Shown here piece after piece: positions 11,180 to 23,173 of a DNA stretch of 64,000 nucleotides. The stretch lies in NCBI RefSeq assembly GCF_037042905.1, contig NC_087261.1, forward strand, positions 19,669,117 to 19,733,116, written 5' to 3'. The translations under genes were made by a program, and so were the position numbers. Under the pieces are notes generated by a model. That model had not been told where the DNA came from. It saw nothing but the letters and a program-made list of their open reading frames with translations, and made no database searches. Numbering within the stretch: position 1 is the first letter of the stretch; the number at the start of each line of letters is the position of its first letter. Source of the stretch: Lytechinus pictus (taxonomy: Eukaryota; Echinodermata; Echinoidea; Temnopleuroida; Toxopneustidae).

Positions 11180-12643
11180 TACTATCTTTTTGGGGGGGTT
11201 TCACACCGTCTTTCTTAACCCCATAGCTCCGGGGTTAACACCTTAACCCGGACTATCGCACAGCCACAGCTCATGAATATTGATGAAATTGCCACACAGA
11301 GCGTGATTAACATACAGCTTCTGCGATTGGCTAATGCTTAGCCCCAATTTTCCTTAGCTTAGGGGTTCACACTGCATCTCTTAACACCGAAATAAGCCAG
11401 CTAACCCTGCCTTGTTGCAGTACCGTACTAATAACGTGCTAGCCCACTTTGCTAAAATCTCGTGTGAAACCAAAGTGGGCTACATGTAAGCTTAAACCCG
11501 GGGAAATTGGTGGGGCTAACACCCCCCCCCCCACCCCTTAGCCCCACTAATTTCCCGGGGTTAAGAAAAATATGTGGTGTGAAGAGCATATTTCTGGAGT
11601 AAAACAAGTCTAGCACAAACACATCCTAAATTGTAAAGTGTGATTTCATTGGGTTTATAATTAGGCCTACAGGTATTTGAGTCATGACTGGATGAGTCAT
11701 CTGACGAGTTTATCCAGCATATATTTGTTGAAGACAGTGATAACTACACCAGGATGAAAACAACACTGATAATGAATGGTAGACAAAGTGTAATAGTCGT
11801 CTGCCTATTTGTATTCTTGAATTTATTGGCAATCTTAAGTTGTATCACTGATTGCCTGTATTTTTGTAAGCATTTCATTCCATGATCTGCACCTCTACAG
11901 TATAAATGTTCTGCTCCAAAATGCCATGTTTTTCATTATTTTGGTTTGATATGAAATCATTTTATTTTTAAGAGAACCCTGGCAATGGGTATTATTCAGC
12001 TCTGACAAACTGTCAAATACCGTAATGACAGTAATTATTACAATCATCAATAATCCTCAATTGATTGACTGCCAAAGGCAAAAAGAAGTTATGCTGTGAT
12101 TTTTTTCACACTCATCAGGCAAAGTGCACTGTAGACAGCTGGCAATTTTTGGCAGGTCTAGCTCAAAAGGGAAGTCTACACGTACAGTACATGTATTACA
12201 TGTATGCTTTCCACACTGCACTTTATTTCCTCAACCCCGGGAAATTGGTGGGGCTAGGGTGGGAGGGTCTTAGCCCCACCGATTTCCTGGGGTTAAGCTT
12301 AATAGCCGACTTCGTTTTCACACTACGTTTTATAGCAAAGTGGGCTAGCACGGTAAATACATGTATGTAGTATGGTATTATCTGGCCCTGCAAAATAGTA
12401 GGGTTGTCGGCCAGTGCTATCGGTGCTAAGAGATGCAGTGTGAAACGAAGTAGGGAAAGGAAAAGTGGGACTAAACATAGCCAATCACAGAAGTCGAAAT
12501 TGCACATTAATCGTGCACTGTCTGGTAAAATCATGAGCTGTGTGATACAGGTAGTCCAGGGTTATTAAATAAAAGGCGTTAACCCCAGCTAAGCAAATAG
12601 TATGGGGTTAAGAAAGACAGTGTGAATAAAAAAAGATAGTATG
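11180..12643. mobile_element. Non-autonomous DNA transposon with inverted ends and internal hairpins
   Basis: The left end (ATACTATCTTTTT, G-run, then TTTCACACCGTCTTTCTTAACCCCA) recurs inverted at 12599-12643 (TGGGGTTAAGAAAGACAGTG, then ATAAAAAAAGATAGTAT). Inside, two related blocks in opposite orientation (11200-11580 and 12230-12600) each contain a hairpin of the type CCCCGGGAAATTGGTGGGGC facing GCCCCACTAATTTCCCGGGG. No transposase frame is present. Overlapping short frames are not genes. Confidence 0.7.
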
Positions 12644-12699
12644 GGGTTAAGGAAAGTCCGGGGTTAAGGATAGTATTAAAAGGAAATGCAGTGTGAAAA

Positions 12700-13135
12700 G
12701 CATATACCTACATGCCCCCCTCAAACTACAGATACAGGCTCAATGGATCAGGTTCACATTGTACACCATTCTCATACTTTCTAAAACTACCTGTAATACT
12801 GGAATCGGTTCAAGAAACCAGTTTGGAAGATCGCTTTGCTACCGTTCCCATTTGATCACCCGAGAGTGGTTTTCAAAACCACTTCACGTACAGCGGTCTT
12901 GTTGCCATGGGAACACTCTCAGTGGGGTGACATGTTTCACAGGAAATTTGAAACAGTGTAGGCATTCCACAAATGTGCAAAGATTGCTTCCCGAAGAACG
13001 GTTGTGTCCTCACAGTACGCTAAAACCAGTTAAACAAGGCAAAGCGATCTTAAAAACTACATGTACCTCGTGAGGTGATATTCTGAACTGGTTTGAAAGA
13101 TTGCTTCCAAGACCGCTTCGACCGTTCTCATTACA
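12700..13135. repeat. Repeat block with direct and inverted sub-repeats
   Basis: Motifs such as ACCAGTTTGGAAGATCGCTT (about 12818) return in modified form (CTGGTTTGAAAGATTGCTTC near 13088), with inverted relatives between them. It is probably an old MITE. The open frame over 12693-13073 has no domain character. Confidence 0.4.
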
Positions 13136-13137
13136 AG

Positions 13138-13233
13138 TTATTCTAGTTCCATTGAGCCTGCATTAATGGTCACATTCACATCAACTTGCTTTAGGATGCC
13201 AAGGTCAGGGACAGTCACTCCAAATGGAATAAT
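13138..13233 (-). CDS. Candidate terminal exon of an unidentified gene
   Basis: On the minus strand, an acceptor (CCCTTTTTGTACAG) is followed by 31 codons and TAA. The peptide starts IIPFGVTVPDLGILKQVDVN and ends INAGSMELE, with a composition like a structured protein rather than AT-rich noise. I do not recognise the family. Upstream exons would lie above 13233 and were not found. Part of the exon could belong to the neighbouring repeat, so this is tentative. Confidence 0.3.
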   Translation of the reverse strand: MIPFGVTVPDLGILKQVDVNVTINAGSMELE

Positions 13234-14156
13234 CTGTACAAAAAGGGATACAAATTTTCAATAAACTCACAATATTATGGAGCATTTGTGCCTAATATAA
13301 TGAAACCTAGTGTCATTATCTGTCATACATGACAGTTTGTCAATTTTTCTTATCCTGACCAGCTCACACTCATTTCCATACATCCAAACCAAGAATTTGA
13401 GTGATTGATCAATTTGCCATTCTGAACTACATGTAGGCATTTAACAAAAAAAACTCTCCCTCCCCTCATATTTCAAATAGAGAAAGGAACATTTTTTTTT
13501 CATGTTGATATGTTTATAATTTATATATTCCGACCATAATGCATGTATATTAGAAGTGATATAATCTTGTATATTTTTTGTACAGTATACATGTATGATC
13601 ATTTATGATTTTATAATGAATAGGCCTAATTATCTCCAACTATTCCACACACAGCAATTTCACTTTCAGTGTAAAAAAGAGCAGATATTTTTCAAACAAA
13701 AACTGAAACTGTGGCCTCTCTTCAATGTCAACAATTATTTTGTTGGGAATGACATGATGAAACAAAGGGCTGTCAATTCTATTTTCATTTTGAGCTTATT
13801 CCAATTTAAGATACTTGTAGCCTAGTGACTGGTGACAAAGCAACAAGTGAAGGCCTCCCATTTTTTTAAGGGAAATTTTCTTAAGGCCTGTTTTTCCTTT
13901 TGACCAGCCAAACAGCCAGACACATTTATAAAAAATAAAAAATTCCTCAATATACTGTTTGCCCCCATACAATTCACAAAGTCTGAATGATGTGATTTAA
14001 TGTAGACCTACATGTAAACTGTAATCTCTGCAAATTACCATAGTTACTGAGATACTAGAAGAAAACTAAAAATCCCTGATCTACGGAGAAGGCGGGGGAT
14101 GGGGGGCATTTGACTTTGTCGCTGTACATAAAAGTCGCACAGCAACTTCCAGCAGT
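13234..14156. other. Nothing recognised
   Basis: AT-rich sequence with several T-runs and ACATGTA motifs. The plus frame at 13595-13825 lacks any recognisable domain. Confidence 0.3.
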
Positions 14157-14461
14157 TAAAATAATAATAATAACGGTATATTTACCCAGGGTAGCCACTT
14201 CAGTTCCGAAAACTGTTCTCCCAGATCGGGCCCTGCTAATATTATTATTACCCGGCTATTAAAGCTAGGCTACCTATTCAGGTGTGTACACAGCTTTTTA
14301 ATAGAGGAATTACTTCCTGCTGGTACCCATTTACCTCACCTGGGTCGAGTGCAGCACACTGTTGTTGAATTCCTTGCTGTAGGAAATTACGCCATGGCTG
14401 GGATTTGAACCCATGACATGTTTTGAAGTACTAAGAATAATCCACTGGGCCAAGACGCTCC
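14157..14461 (-). mobile_element. tRNA-derived SINE
   Basis: Read on the minus strand, the element starts with a tRNA-like head. It contains an A box TGGCCCAGTGG (plus-strand 14442-14452) and, about 31 bp further on, a B box GGTTCAAATCC (14401-14411), the RNA polymerase III promoter layout. A conserved-looking body follows (around CTGCACTCGACCCAGGTGAG) and the element ends in an (ATT)n tail at 14157-14174. It is about 300 bp long and appears full length. It is not a functional tRNA gene because no cloverleaf or acceptor stem closes. Confidence 0.85.
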
Positions 14462-14465
14462 ACTT

Positions 14466-14940
14466 ATCAATAAAGGGGCTGTTAAAATTGTCCTTTTGTC
14501 CGAATTAGAAACCACGTACTTGTAAGTATGATATGAACGTGTAAACCAGGCTTTAATTGGCAATAAACGGTGAACTTTGTGTCACCAGAAATGGAATTGG
14601 AAAACTGTAATGTGGGTGAATCATCATGCTGACAAGAGAGTTTAAACATACACTGTACATGTACAGTATTTAATACCAAATTCATCAATTCAAAGCAAAC
14701 AGGAGGCGTGTGCATGTCTATTAAAAGTACAGTGTAAAATGTAAATTATACTGGGGATCACAATTCTGTATTAAAGTAATTCATATTGAGCAAAATCCCA
14801 CATGGAACATGTCAACTGTGTATTTGTGAGAAGCTATGTAAACCCTTAACATTGTAATAAACAGTGAGTATTGACTAAATGTTTCTTAAAATGAAATGAA
14901 CACATTGACAATGAGTATATAAAGTACTCATGTGCAGTAT
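14466..14940. other. Nothing recognised
   Basis: AT-rich spacer between the SINE and the next MITE. The minus frame over 14482-14715 has no supporting features. Confidence 0.3.
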
Positions 14941-14941
14941 T

Positions 14942-15543
14942 TTAAAGGACAAGTCCACCCCATCAAAAAGTAGTGATTTGAATAAAAAGACAAAAATTCA
15001 ACAAGAATAAGAATGAAAATTTCATCAAAATCGGATGTAAAATAAGAAATTTATGACATTTTAAAGTTTTGCTTAATTTGACAAAACAGTTTTATGTAGG
15101 ATGATCCTGTTGTGTATGCAAATGAGGAGACTGAGGACATCATCCACTCACTAACTTTCTTTTGTACTTTATTATATAAAATAGGGAATATCCCATTTTT
15201 CTCCTCATTGTCAAGTGAAGCAAAGATTAATTCCTCCCTGAACAATTGGAATACTACATAGTATATGATTCTGACAGTCAAGTTGGTCCTTATTGTCAAA
15301 TCTATAAAAAATGAAATATTGTTTATTTCAAACAATAAAAAACAAGAGGTAATGAGAGACATTGACTGTCTCATTTGAGTTGTGCATATCACTGTTTTGT
15401 GAAAAATATTAAAGCAAAACTTTAAAATGTCATAACTTTCTTATTTTACATCCGATTTTGATGAAATTTTCAGCATTTTGCAAGTTTGATTTTTCTCTAT
15501 TTATTCAAATCAAGATTTTTGTGAGGTGGACTTGACCTTTTAT
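14942..15543. mobile_element. TTAA-type MITE, family A, copy 2
   Basis: It starts TTAAAGGACAAGTCCACCCC and ends with the inverted GGTGGACTTGACCTTTTA. It shares the subterminal TCGGATGTAAAATAAG block with the copy at 2365-2960. The left TTAA is intact and the right one is mutated (TTTTAT). The minus frame at 15051-15392 inside it is fortuitous. Confidence 0.78.
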
Positions 15544-16069
15544 GTATAAAAACAACTAGAAAATATCTTATTTCACCAACATCAATGAGTCCTGAGCAGC
15601 ACACCAGCAATCATCAGTGTTTCTTAATATGTGTACAATAATTTCTTCTACTTAATTTTCATTAATTATGCAAATTACGCAAAATAACAATTACTTGCCT
15701 CTTTTTTTGCCAAATGAAGGTGATCATGATAGATAATTTATATAATTTAGTTGGCATCAAAACAGCATCATGTGGTAGATAATTTTCTTAATGACATTGT
15801 TTAAAGTATTGTTTTTGTAATTTCTAATGTATTTCTTTGTTTTTCTGATATAAATTACAAGCTTTTTTCAAGTTTAGTATTGTATGTACAGGGTCTTTTT
15901 TGATGTACATAATAAAAATTATCATTCCTTTTGTACTTTGTATGGTATAAAAATACAAGTGTGTTATTTTCTGATGTATTTGATTGTTTCACCAATTCCT
16001 TAAAATGTTTCAAAAGAGGTGGTCGATATGTGGTGGTCTCACTTTACTCTGCAATCACTGACGAGTCCT
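15544..16069. other. Nothing recognised
   Basis: AT-rich sequence before the next inverted-repeat element. Confidence 0.3.
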
Positions 16070-16309
16070 GGGGCCTGTTGCATGAAATGGTCTTTCGTAG
16101 AACCATTCTACGTAAGAACGAGATATCGCTCAACTGTTTCACAAAGCCGATTTGGGCGATACGAAGAAGGGTCCTTGGAAAGACACCTCCAGACATGTCC
16201 TACGTAGGCATGATCTTCTTTGCACACCGCCCGCCAGCGAATTTTTTTTCCGCACTCGGCATAGCAAATACTCCATGTGCGCATGTGCGTGGAAAACTCA
16301 ACAAATTAT

Positions 16310-17275
16310 TTATAAATAAAGAAATGTGCACTGGCATTGTTAATAAATAATTATTATTTATAAATAATAGAAAACTTATTTATAAATAATGGAAAAACGA
16401 ATTGCAATTGTTTATAAATAATGAAGTGTGTAGTGTTATTATTTATAAATAATGAAAAACGAAAATCATTATTTATAAATAATGAAAAACAAATAATCAT
16501 TATTCATAAATAATGAAAAACAAATAAAAATTATTTATAAATAATGAAAAACAAATAATCATTATTTATAAATAATGAAAAACAAATAAAAATTATTCAT
16601 AAATAATGAAAAACAAATAATCATTATTTATAAATAATGAAAAACAAATAATCATTATTTATGAATAATGAAAAACAAATAATCATTATTCATAAATAAT
16701 GAAAAACAAATAAAAATTATTTATAAATAATAAAAAACAAATAATCATTATTTATAAATAATGAAAAACAAATAAAAATTATTCATAAATAATGAAAAAC
16801 AAATAATCATTATTTATAAATAATGAAAAACAAATAATCATTATTTATAAATAATGAAAAACAAATAATCATTATTTATAAATAATGAAAAACAAATAAA
16901 AATTATTTATAAATAATGAAAAACAAATAATGATTATTTATAAATAATAAAAAACAAATAAAAATTATTCTTAAATAATGAAAAACAAATAATCATTATT
17001 CATAAATAATGAAAAACAAATAATCATTATTTATAAATAATGAAAAACAAATAATCATTATTTATAAATAATGAAAAACAAATAATCATTATTTATTAAT
17101 AATGGAATGTCGAACTATTATTATTTGCAAATAATGAAGTATTACTTGGAATTATATATAAATAATTAGAAATGTTATTTTATATAATAGCAATTATTTA
17201 CAAATAAAATGTAAATTATATATAAATAATAGTTATCATTTTAATAAATAATGATTATATAACAAATAATTGTTC
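16310..17275 (+). repeat. 31-bp satellite with a self-complementary core
   Basis: About 25-30 units of roughly 31 bp alternate between two variants, one ending CAAATAATC and one ending CAAATAAAA. Each contains ATTATTTATAAATAAT, a perfect 16-bp palindrome. The edges decay into shorter degenerate copies. There are no unique spacers, so it is not a CRISPR-like array. Confidence 0.9.
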
Positions 17276-17849
17276 TATATAATATTGGTACAATCGGCGC
17301 CTCATGGCGCTCAGCTCCTCCCGACACAATTTTGTCGAACTGTTCAATCAGAGTCTGCGCTTGAAGACTATTGAGCCATCGTGCTGAAGTAGCACATTCA
17401 TAGTGTACGTATGCGTACATTTTCTATGGCAGAGACATGGGCAGAGACCGGCGAGCAAGTCCACGCACATGCGCACATGGAGTATTTGCTATGCCGAGTG
17501 CGGAAAAAAAATTCGCCGCCCGCCACTGTCGGCACTGAGAGAAAATGCGTTTACGGCAAGCCACACTGACATATCACCTTTAAACATATTTTTTAGGGGG
17601 TTGATGATGCAACAAAAATATGCAGTAACAAAATAGCTACCGGTAATTGAATTTAAGATACAGATTAGGCCTATAGCTTACGAATCCATCACAATCATTA
17701 CAAATGAAGATAAGTTCATCAAAGAAAAGATCATGGAAAGTCCATATGAAGAGGCGAGAGGCGCATTTTAAATCGTAGGCCCCTTTCAGCTCCTATGTCA
17801 TGTTTAAGCAATCGCGGTAGTCTCTACTCCTAAACTTTGAAATGTTGAA

Positions 17850-17854
17850 CATAA

Positions 17855-17886
<32 letters not shown>

Positions 17887-17905
17887 TCATATATATTTTT
17901 TATAT
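17850..17905. repeat. (AT)n microsatellite
   Basis: An alternating AT tract with a degenerate ATATTTATATATTC continuation. Confidence 0.85.
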
Positions 17906-19221
17906 TCTCAAACCTTATATTCTTATATAAACTTCCAAAAATTAAGTGATCAACTAGTTTAAATATGACCAACGTTTATGATCATTGTAATTGTTAGCAT
18001 TATTTCTGTTAATAGTATTTTTTCATTGCGGATTGCACAACTTTTTATATGTTTTAATTATTATTGCAAAGCACTACTTTATTCACTTGGACATGTTTGC
18101 AGCAATGTTTATATTTTCTCCGTCTTCTGTTACTCGTCATGCAACTGAGGTACATTGTATGTTTATACTCTAAACACTCAAATTTGTATTTCTTGCGTTA
18201 TATCTGACAAATAAGATCAATAAATTAGATTTTTCACACGCAGCCTCTCATATTTTCCTTTTTAGCCTCATACAATCAGACACTGTTGATTTTGTTTACT
18301 CCATTCAAACCCTATTTTTACCTCAACAAATAACATATTAACGCAAAATTTGCTAAATTATCATTATATAAGTATTCTATATAAATACTGAACTAGGCCT
18401 AATAAAATGTCGAAATTACTTAGTTAAATCAATTTTTATATCGGACAAGGGTCTCTTTCGTTGAAATATCAATGAAAGGTGTCTCTAAAACTTAAACTTA
18501 AAGGACACCGCGCCGTGTTTAAATAAGGGAAATAATGACAATTTTGATTTTATTCAGTCTTTAGAGTTTTTTCTCTTTTTACCTCATAAAGTAATCTCCA
18601 TACATCAATTCTACAATCAGTAATGAATAAAATATCATTTGATTTCCTTTTAATGAAATAAATGATTTTAATTTTCATGAAAAGTCGTCATTCGGAAATA
18701 AAATTTAAAGGTTCAGGTGACGATGAAGACTAAATTTTTTCCGATACTATCGATATCAAACGATGTCGCGGACTTGGAAGACAAAACTGCCTTCGTGAAA
18801 CGGTAAGCACTGATTTGTCGCCAATCTTCCTATCGGAAGAATGGTCCTACTCCTAGACCTAGGACGTTTTTACGTATCGCTCATCTCGTCATGTAACAGG
18901 CCCCTGGCCTGGGCTCCGGCCCGGGTTACTTCGGCGGCAGAGGTCCTCCACCACTCGAGTTCGTGATACTGCCAATGCCATGGTCGGAGTACAAAGCAAA
19001 GACTCGGTCTCAGATGCATCTAATTAACATAATCTAATCTACTGGATTGAATGATGAATTATTTCTCACCTTACTCTCACTGGCATCACTCACATAAAAT
19101 AGCACAAGATGATCGATAAGTCATAACGGCAGTCAAAATCAAAACATCTTCTAACGTTCATTTTATGACTTCGCACAAGGAAGAAAATCAGTCTCCAGCC
19201 TAGCCGGGGCCGTTTCGGTGG

Positions 19222-19893
19222 ATTCTAGGACATCTACCCCCTGGACATCCACCCCCCGGACATCTACCACCCGGGCATCCACCCCCCGGACATTTACCCC
19301 CGGACATCTACCCCCCGGACATTTACCCTCCGGACATTTACCCCCGGACATTTACCCCCCGGACAAGTACCCCCCGGACATTTCCCCCCCGGACAAGTAC
19401 CCCCCGGACATCTACCCCCCGGACATTTACCCCCCGTATCCAAAATATCCGTGAGTAGATGCCCGGGGGTAGCCTGTCTGGGGGGGGGGGTAAATGTCCG
19501 GGGGGTGGATGTCCAGGGGGTAGATGTCCGGGGGGTAAATATCCGGGGGTACTTGTCCGGGGGGTAAATGTCCTAGGGGTAGATGTCCGGGGGGTGGATG
19601 TCCGGGTGGTGGATGTCCGGGGGGTGGATGTCCAGGGGGTAGATGTCCGGGAGTAGATGTCCGGGGGTAAATGTCCGGGGGGTAAATGTCCGGGGGTAGA
19701 TGTCCGAGGGGTAGATGTCCGGGGGTAGATGTCCGGGGGGTAGATGTCCGGGGGGTACTTGTCCGGGGGGTAAATGTCCTAGGGGGTACTTGTCCTAGGG
19801 GGTAGATGTCCTAAGGGGGTGGATGTCCGGGGGGTGGATGTCTGGGTGGTGGATGTCCGGGGGGTGGATGTCCAGGGGGTAGATGTCCGGATA
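19222..19893. repeat. Head-to-head G-rich minisatellite
   Basis: From 19222 to about 19440 the plus strand carries units of the type CCCCCCGGACATCTA. From about 19462 to 19893 it carries the reverse complement, TAGATGTCCGGGGGG. Units are 15-18 bp, with GTAGATG, GTGGATG, GTAAATG and GTACTTG variants in both arms. The whole 670 bp is one long imperfect palindrome of a G-run repeat. The small frames across it are consequences of the repeat. Confidence 0.92.
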
Positions 19894-20007
19894 CGGTTTC
19901 GGTGATGTAGCTGCGCCCTCTAACGTTATATCTGAGGAGTTCTGAAATACAGCTGTTTGTCAGATGGGACAGCAAAAATACTTGCGAATTCGCAGGCAGT
20001 TCATAAA

Positions 20008-20385
20008 ATTGATTGTCTGACTGACTGACTGACTGACTGACTGACTGATTGATTGATTGATTGATAGATAGACTGATTGATTGATTGACCTGGGTTGATT
20101 GACCTGGGTTGATTGACTGATTGATTGATTGTTCGCCGATTGATTGATTGATTGATTGAAAAAATGAGAAGAAAAACGCCGGGAAGGAGGAGGAGAAGAA
20201 GAAATTAAAGAATAAGCCGAGAAGAAGAAGAAGAAGGGGGATTTATCGATCGAGGAGGAAAAGAAGGAGAAAAAAATGAAGAAGAAGAAAATTAAAGAAG
20301 AAGGATAGGAGAAACTGAGGGAAGACTGGTGAAGAATTAAGGAAGAGAATGCCATGCAAGCCAGAAGAAAAAGAAGAAGAAGAAG
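20008..20385. repeat. (GACT)n/(GATT)n array followed by a purine (GAA)n tract
   Basis: Tetranucleotide repeats of GACT and GATT with TGACCTGGGT interruptions run to about 20160. About 220 bp of GA-rich triplet-like sequence follows. It is non-coding. Confidence 0.85.
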
Positions 20386-21360
20386 GAAAAATACCATTCA
20401 ACCTATTCATACAAGAAACAGCCTCATTCGAGCACATAGTACATACTTTGGCAAAAACGTGAGAATCTGCAGATTACCAGTGATACAACAAAACTCTTTT
20501 TTTAGAGTTCCCCCCCCCCCAAAAAAAAAAAAAGGACGACCTTTTTATTGACTTATTACGCCACATCTACTTCCTATATATCATTCTTTATGTCATCGTT
20601 CGGAGAAGAGACTCAGACGGAAGACTGAATATATATTTCGACGATTTTGTGAGATAATGGTCAAAATCACTTTTTTTACCTTTTTCGACGATTTTGTTGT
20701 TTGCCTATATAGTAACCTACGCTATAATAATTATTTTCAGTTGGCTTATGGGGTAAAAATGCTCCAAGCATAAAAAAACCCAGAAAATATTGAAAGGTAT
20801 AAAGGCCAAGGAGCCATGTCTTTCAAGATAATTAATGATCAAGGGGTAGGCCAGAGCAACATGCCACCTATATGGCGTTGATTTTTTTTTTCTTTATGGG
20901 GAAGATTTTACTGTCACTTTAATTATTGAGTACACGGTCCAGAAATCTTCTTTCCTTTTCTTCACCGTATTCTTCCCTCTCTCTTCCCTTTACTTCTTTT
21001 CTTCTGCCTCTTTTTCAATCGTGTGTAGGTCTCGAACGTTTTCTTTTTGGTCCCGCGTCTTTCAATTAAAAACGAATGGTGCCCTATTTTCTATAAAAAA
21101 AAACCTTATATTAAAGCTCAAGTCCTGAAGAAAAAATCATGGTGTTGATCATGTTGATGGATCGATGTCCATATTTGAGGTTGATCGGATCAATCGAAGG
21201 CCCAAGAAAATTGTTCTTTTGTAAATAATATACGCCTTGGTATAGTTGCTATTGTCAAAGCACCTCATTAGGCGGCTGATCTCGTTCGATCAAAGAGAGA
21301 ATCGGGTTGAACAGTTGAATGTCCATACTTGGTCCATGCCCTGATTTAGGCCTACTAATG
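20386..21360. other. Nothing recognised
   Basis: This contains a C-run directly followed by an A-run (20508-20533) and T-rich tracts. No gene was seen. Confidence 0.3.
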
Positions 21361-21361
21361 A

Positions 21362-21889
21362 TCATCAAAGGGAACGAGGAGGCTTGTGTCGAAACAGAAA
21401 AATCAAAGAATAAGAACAAAGAGAATTTGAGAAATATCGGACAAAATATGAGAAAGTATTGTAGTGATCGCAATATTGAAATGCTCATATATGAGCATTT
21501 CAATATTGCGATCACTAATGCCATGGAGATCTTCCTATTTGCAATGCAACAAAGATGTTTGATGTCACGTGAGAACAAGTTTCCATGATGAATTCTTTAA
21601 AAATCTGTATTACATGCCCTCCTATAGTCTACTGATAGATGTGATAAAAGAGGCAGTTTAAGTGAATATACACTAAAGTAGATTTTGTTCACAAGTGACA
21701 TCAAACATTTTTGTCGCATTGCCAATAGAAGGATTTCCATAGGCCTACCAATAGTGATCGCAATATTCAAAAGCTCAGAACTTTTTCATTTTATTTGCCC
21801 GATTTTTCTCAAACTTTCGTTGATCTGTTTCTTTGATTTTTCTGTTTTCACACAAGCTAACTTGTTCCAAAGGTTTGATTCTCCTTTAA
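21362..21889. mobile_element. Rearranged TTAA-type MITE, family B
   Basis: The left side (CAAAGGGAACGAGGAGGCTT) and right side (AGGTTTGATTCTCCTTTAAT) are diverged ends of the family seen at 22582-23173. The interior includes a perfect 54-bp palindrome at 21463-21516 and a duplicated internal block, so the element is rearranged. Confidence 0.6.
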
Positions 21890-22581
21890 TTCTTTCTGGA
21901 CATGCATCAGTGGCGTACCCAGAGTTATCAATAGACAGAGTGGCGAAACCGGAAATGTGCTCTGATTGGTCCGATATTTCATGGAGCCCCAATTAGTTCC
22001 CTCTGCATATTTTCTGCGCTTGTGATCTTCTGATTGGTGCATGCCTCCGGAAATTTCAATAAACTACACGTTTTCTCACATTTAGTGATTAAATACCTCG
22101 ACACTTTCAACTCATGGATACATTTTCTAGACGCTAATATTCAATATAAAGTGACCTTTTTGTAGATACATCTGGTGTTATTTTGCATAAATCGGCTTCC
22201 AAAATAATGTCGAAAAAGTGTTTGGTAAGAGAGAAAAATTGCATTTTTTCAAGTTTTGTGTAATCACGTGTTGCACAAATTACCTCAACGTGTTGAAATT
22301 AGTGTTTTACAATGACTGCCAAGGTTGAATGATCTTTTAACAAGTTGTTTCATATTATTTTGGGGGAAATCCATTTATTTTCTACCAAAAACAGTTCATA
22401 AAATTTAGCATATGGGACTACCCTTCATAAGACCCTAGCCAAAGATAAGGAGCTGCGCCGCCGGAGCTTTCGGCGGCGGAAACCTTAGCCCACCCTATAT
22501 GCCGTAGGCGGTTAATTGCAGGGATAGCGCCACCAACTCAACGGGTGAAGGCACTTTTCAACTTAGTCTAATTAAGTATCA

Positions 22582-23173
22582 TTAAAGGAGAATGAAACTC
22601 TTGGAGCAAGTTAGCTTTTGTGAAAGCAGAAAAATCAAAGAATAAGATCAACAAAACTTTGAGTAAAATAGGACTAGCAATAAAAGAGTTATGAGCATTT
22701 GAATGTCGAGATCACTAATGCTATGGAGATCCTCCCATTGGCAATGCGACCAAGATCTGTGAGTGTCACACACGTACAACTCTCCCATTTGGACACTGAA
22801 AATATACCCCAAAACATCTCTTTTTGCTCATTCTAATCATATGACAAACGATTCATCAATGATATAATGTTGTGAAACCTCTGTACTTGTCATCTCATAC
22901 AGAGAACACCTCACCTTGTGATAGACTCTATAAAAGTGAGAATATAAGTGAAATAAGTACTAAAGTAATGAGGGAGTTGTACGTGTGTGATATCACGGAT
23001 CTTGGTCGCATTGCCGATGGGAGGATCTACATGGCACTAGTGATCTCAATATTCAAATGCTCATAACTTTCTTATTATTCATTTAATCTTCCTCAAACTT
23101 TCGACAATATGTTTCTTTGATTTTTCTCTTTGATATGGATTCAGCTGGTTTCAAGGGTTTCATTCTCCTTTAA
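22582..23173. mobile_element. TTAA-flanked MITE, family B, complete copy
   Basis: It starts TTAAAGGAGAATGAAACTC and ends with the inverted GGGTTTCATTCTCCTTTAA, between TTAA sites. The inverted repeats extend through blocks such as TTGGTCGCATTGCC and its complement GGCAATGCGACCAA. It has no coding capacity. Confidence 0.8.

Larger units (their letters stand above)
16070..18904. mobile_element. Large inverted-repeat element carrying a satellite
   Basis: The left end GGGGCCTGTTGCATGAAATG matches, inverted, the right end CGTCATGTAACAGGCCCC. The similarity continues inward (ACGAGAT-TCGC and TCCTA-GAA motifs) for roughly 100 bp. A second, inner inverted pair (about 16219-16293 and 17450-17526, over 60 bp and almost perfect, containing CCGCACTCGGCATAGCAAAT) brackets a 31-bp tandem array. 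This is most likely a non-autonomous DNA transposon that gained a satellite. No transposase frame was seen and no target duplication was recognised. Confidence 0.6.

Noticed and set aside
14380-14461. Functional tRNA gene
   Set aside because: A and B boxes are present but the arms do not form a cloverleaf, and the sequence continues into a SINE body with an (ATT)n tail.
19163-19656. Gly/Cys- and Pro-rich frames in the G-rich minisatellite
   Set aside because: A repeat unit in or near multiples of three yields repetitive peptides on both strands. There is no independent coding evidence.
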